This document shows, in pieces, positions 5,154-6,941 of a stretch of 6,941 nucleotides of DNA; the first letter of the stretch is position 1, and each line of letters opens with the position of its first letter. The stretch is from positions 1 through 6,941 of the forward strand of contig CAVJWR010000132.1 in assembly GCA_963653155.1 (NCBI GenBank). The letters run 5' to 3'. Both the position numbers and the translations under genes were made by a program. This stretch comes from UBA1731 sp963653155. Lineage in GTDB: Bacteria > Verrucomicrobiota > Kiritimatiellia > RFP12 > UBA1067. The notes under the pieces were generated by a model, which saw nothing but the letters and a program-made list of their open reading frames with translations, ran no database searches and was not told where the DNA came from.

Positions 5154-6941
5154 GGGTATACGAACTTGCCGCCAAGATAGGCACCACTTCCCTCGCGGTG
5201 ATGCGCACTGCGGAATCGAGCGGGGTTGAGGTGTATTCCCCACTGAGCGCACTTGAACCGGGTGAGGTCGATGCCATCAACAAGGCGTTCCTTGAGGCGG
5301 GAATGGAGCGCGTCCGCGCCGAGGCGGAGTCTGCCCGCGACCGTCGCGACAACAAGAAGCATCGTGCGCTCAAGGCTGCCGAGGAAATGAACAGGCTTCA
5401 GGCCGNNNNNNNNNNGTCAGCGTGCCTTGGCGGCGTACAAGGCGCAGGACGGCAAGATCGAAATGCCTGATACCAAGAAGGCTCCGGTCGCCGCCTTGAA
5501 GAAGCCCGTGAAGGAGGAAATCAAGCTTGACTTGAGTCTGCCGGAGGGGCCGAAGGTCAAGATCGACATCTCCGAGCCGAACGAGGATGCGGACGGCGCA
5601 TCGGACGTAGATGATTTCGAGGACGACGACGAGGATGAGAGCGAATGGCTTCACGGCAAGGACCGTAGGGCCTCAAGCGGCAAGAGCCAGTCCCTCTCGA
5701 TGAAGAAGCAGCAGACCTACGACAGGAAGGAGAAGGCGAAAGAGGCCAAGAAGGAGCCGGAAAAGGCCGCGCCGAAGCCGGTGGTCGCGCCCCCTCCACC
5801 GAAGCCGCAGGCCCCTGCGCCGCGTCCTGCAACGCGTGTTGGCGGCCTAAGGGCGGGATTCGCTTCCGTCTCGATGAAGACGGCCAATACCATGAAGATT
5901 TCGGCTGGGCTTGGCAAGCCCGCACCGAAGCCTACGGTGACGATGAGCGTCAACACCCGCGAGATATCCATACGCGGGGCCGTTGTCGTAAAGGAACTCG
6001 CGACGAAGCTTGGGATACGTCCAAACCGCCTCATCGCCGATCTCATGCAGCTTAAGGTGCTGGCTTCGATCAACCAGCGTGTCGAGCCGGAGATCGCCAT
6101 CAAGGTGGCCCAGAAGTACGGCTACAGGGTGAACGTGGAGCATGCGCGTGACGCGGCGAACAAGAAGCCTGTCCTAAAGGCGATAGATGCCGATGACGAG
6201 ATACCGCAGGATAAGCCTGAGCAAATGAGGCCGCGTCCCCCGGTCGTCACGTTCCTCGGCCATGTAGACCATGGTAAGACGACGCTCATGGACTACATCC
6301 GCCACACGAAGGTTGCGGCTGGCGAGGCCGGCGGCATCACTCAGGCCATTTCCGCATATCAGGTTGATGTCCAGGGGCGCAAGATCACGTTCCTCGACAC
6401 GCCTGGACACGCGGCGTTCAACGCCATGCGCCAGCGCGGCGCACAGCTTACGGACATTGCCGTGATAATCATCGCCGCAGACGACGGCATCATGCCCCAG
6501 ACCAAGGAGGCGATAAAGTTCGCCCGTCAGGCCGGTGTGCAGATCATGGTGGCGATCACCAAGTGCGACAAGCCAACGGCCGACGTGATGCGCGTAAAGC
6601 AGATGCTCCAGAAGGAAGGACTCACGCCGGAGGATTGGGGCGGCGACATCGTATGCTGCGAGGTGTCTGGAGTTACCGGACAGGGCGTCGATTCGCTTCT
6701 GGAGATGATCCTGCTGCAGGCTGACATGCTTGAACTAATGGCGAATCCGTCGCGCCGCGCCAACGGATATGTGATCGAGGCGGAGCTTGAGCAGGGCTTC
6801 GGGCCTTCGGCGATGGTGCTCGTCACGGGCGGCACGCTCAACGTGGGCGACGCAATACTCGTGGGCGAACACTTCGGCAAGGTCCGTTCGCTGATCGACG
6901 ACCATGGGCGCAGGGTGAAGTCCGCCCCGCCTTCAATGCCG
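5150..6941 (+). CDS. infB: Translation initiation factor IF-2 (partial, internal gap)
   Basis: IF-2 is the GTPase that brings fMet-tRNA to the 30S subunit and promotes subunit joining. The N-terminal IF2_N domain is residues 1-51 (MRVYELAAKIGTTSLAV...). Ten N (5406-5415) interrupt a charged helical linker after residue 85. The correct frame resumes at 5418 and is open for 508 codons to the window end. After the gap come an acidic patch (5574-5645, DDFEDDDEDESE), a Lys/Pro/Ala-rich linker (5700-5840), and a second IF2_N-type domain (about 5955-6140, REISIRGAVVVKELATKLGI). The GTPase domain has G1 GHVDHGKTT (6258-6284), G2 GGITQAISAY (6330-6359), G3 DTPGH (6396-6410), G4 TKCD (6558-6569) and G5 SGV (6666-6674). 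Domain 2 starts at about 6745. The last domain 2 part and the C-terminal tRNA-binding domains lie beyond the window. G2, G4 and G5 differ from the usual IF-2 residues. The apparent frameshift comes from the placeholder length, not gene decay. Confidence 0.97.
5406..5415. other. Assembly gap (10 N) inside infB
   Basis: Ten N break the frame as written: upstream codons are in phase with 5405, downstream IF-2 codons with 5418. The true missing length must be a multiple of 3, so 10 is a placeholder. The gap falls in the low-complexity charged linker, where repeats often stop assemblers. Confidence 0.95.

Noticed and set aside
5150..5470. infB as a frameshifted pseudogene
   Set aside because: The phase change coincides exactly with a 10-N run and both sides are intact IF-2, so it is an assembly placeholder effect.
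5557..6103. Arg/Pro/Ser-rich - strand frames opposite infB
   Set aside because: Their composition reflects the reverse complement of the Lys/Pro/Ala linker of IF-2; no ribosome site or domain.

Overview
This is bacterial chromosomal DNA with all genes on the + strand. It carries two runs of exactly 10 N (849-858 and 5406-5415), so it comes from a scaffolded draft or metagenome assembly. The right half is the conserved translation/transcription block nusA-infB. The left half is accessory: a large putative lipoprotein gene, two small genes and long repeat-bearing intergenic stretches. The style of the lipoprotein, the scattered intergenic words (CACAGAGACACGGAG, GATTTGCGATT) and the compact nusA-infB join remind me of host-associated PVC bacteria (Verrucomicrobiota, e.g. 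Kiritimatiellae/Lentisphaerae). That placement is an impression, not a search result.

Layout. 1-550: no gene; a 9-bp hairpin at the very start, a recurring-type word at 176-203, and a 24-bp inverted pair (296-319 / 478-501) built on GATTT heptads. 551-580: a near-consensus sigma-70 promoter whose 18-bp spacer contains ten A. It is followed by a leader of about 125 nt with a hairpin (620-656). 711-2885: a 724-residue protein with a lipobox-like Cys, a helical middle and an aromatic C-terminal module. 2901-3056: a 51-aa gene 15 nt downstream, too short for most gene finders and probably in the same operon. 3057-3461: no convincing gene, but a perfect 38-bp palindrome (3202-3239) and a degenerate direct repeat. 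3533-3763: a 76-aa protein of unknown function with its own extended -10 promoter. 3780-3884: nusA promoter, leader hairpin and ribosome site. 3885-5153: nusA. 5150-6941: infB, overlapping nusA by ATGA, interrupted by the second N run and cut by the window end inside domain 2.

NusA (RNA polymerase pausing, termination and antitermination) and IF-2 (the GTPase that places initiator tRNA on the ribosome) are classically co-transcribed. Here rimP, usually just upstream of nusA, is absent from its customary place, and a strong promoter lies directly before nusA. The best candidate for undescribed biology is the lipoprotein plus 51-aa pair, with its possibly slippage-prone promoter.
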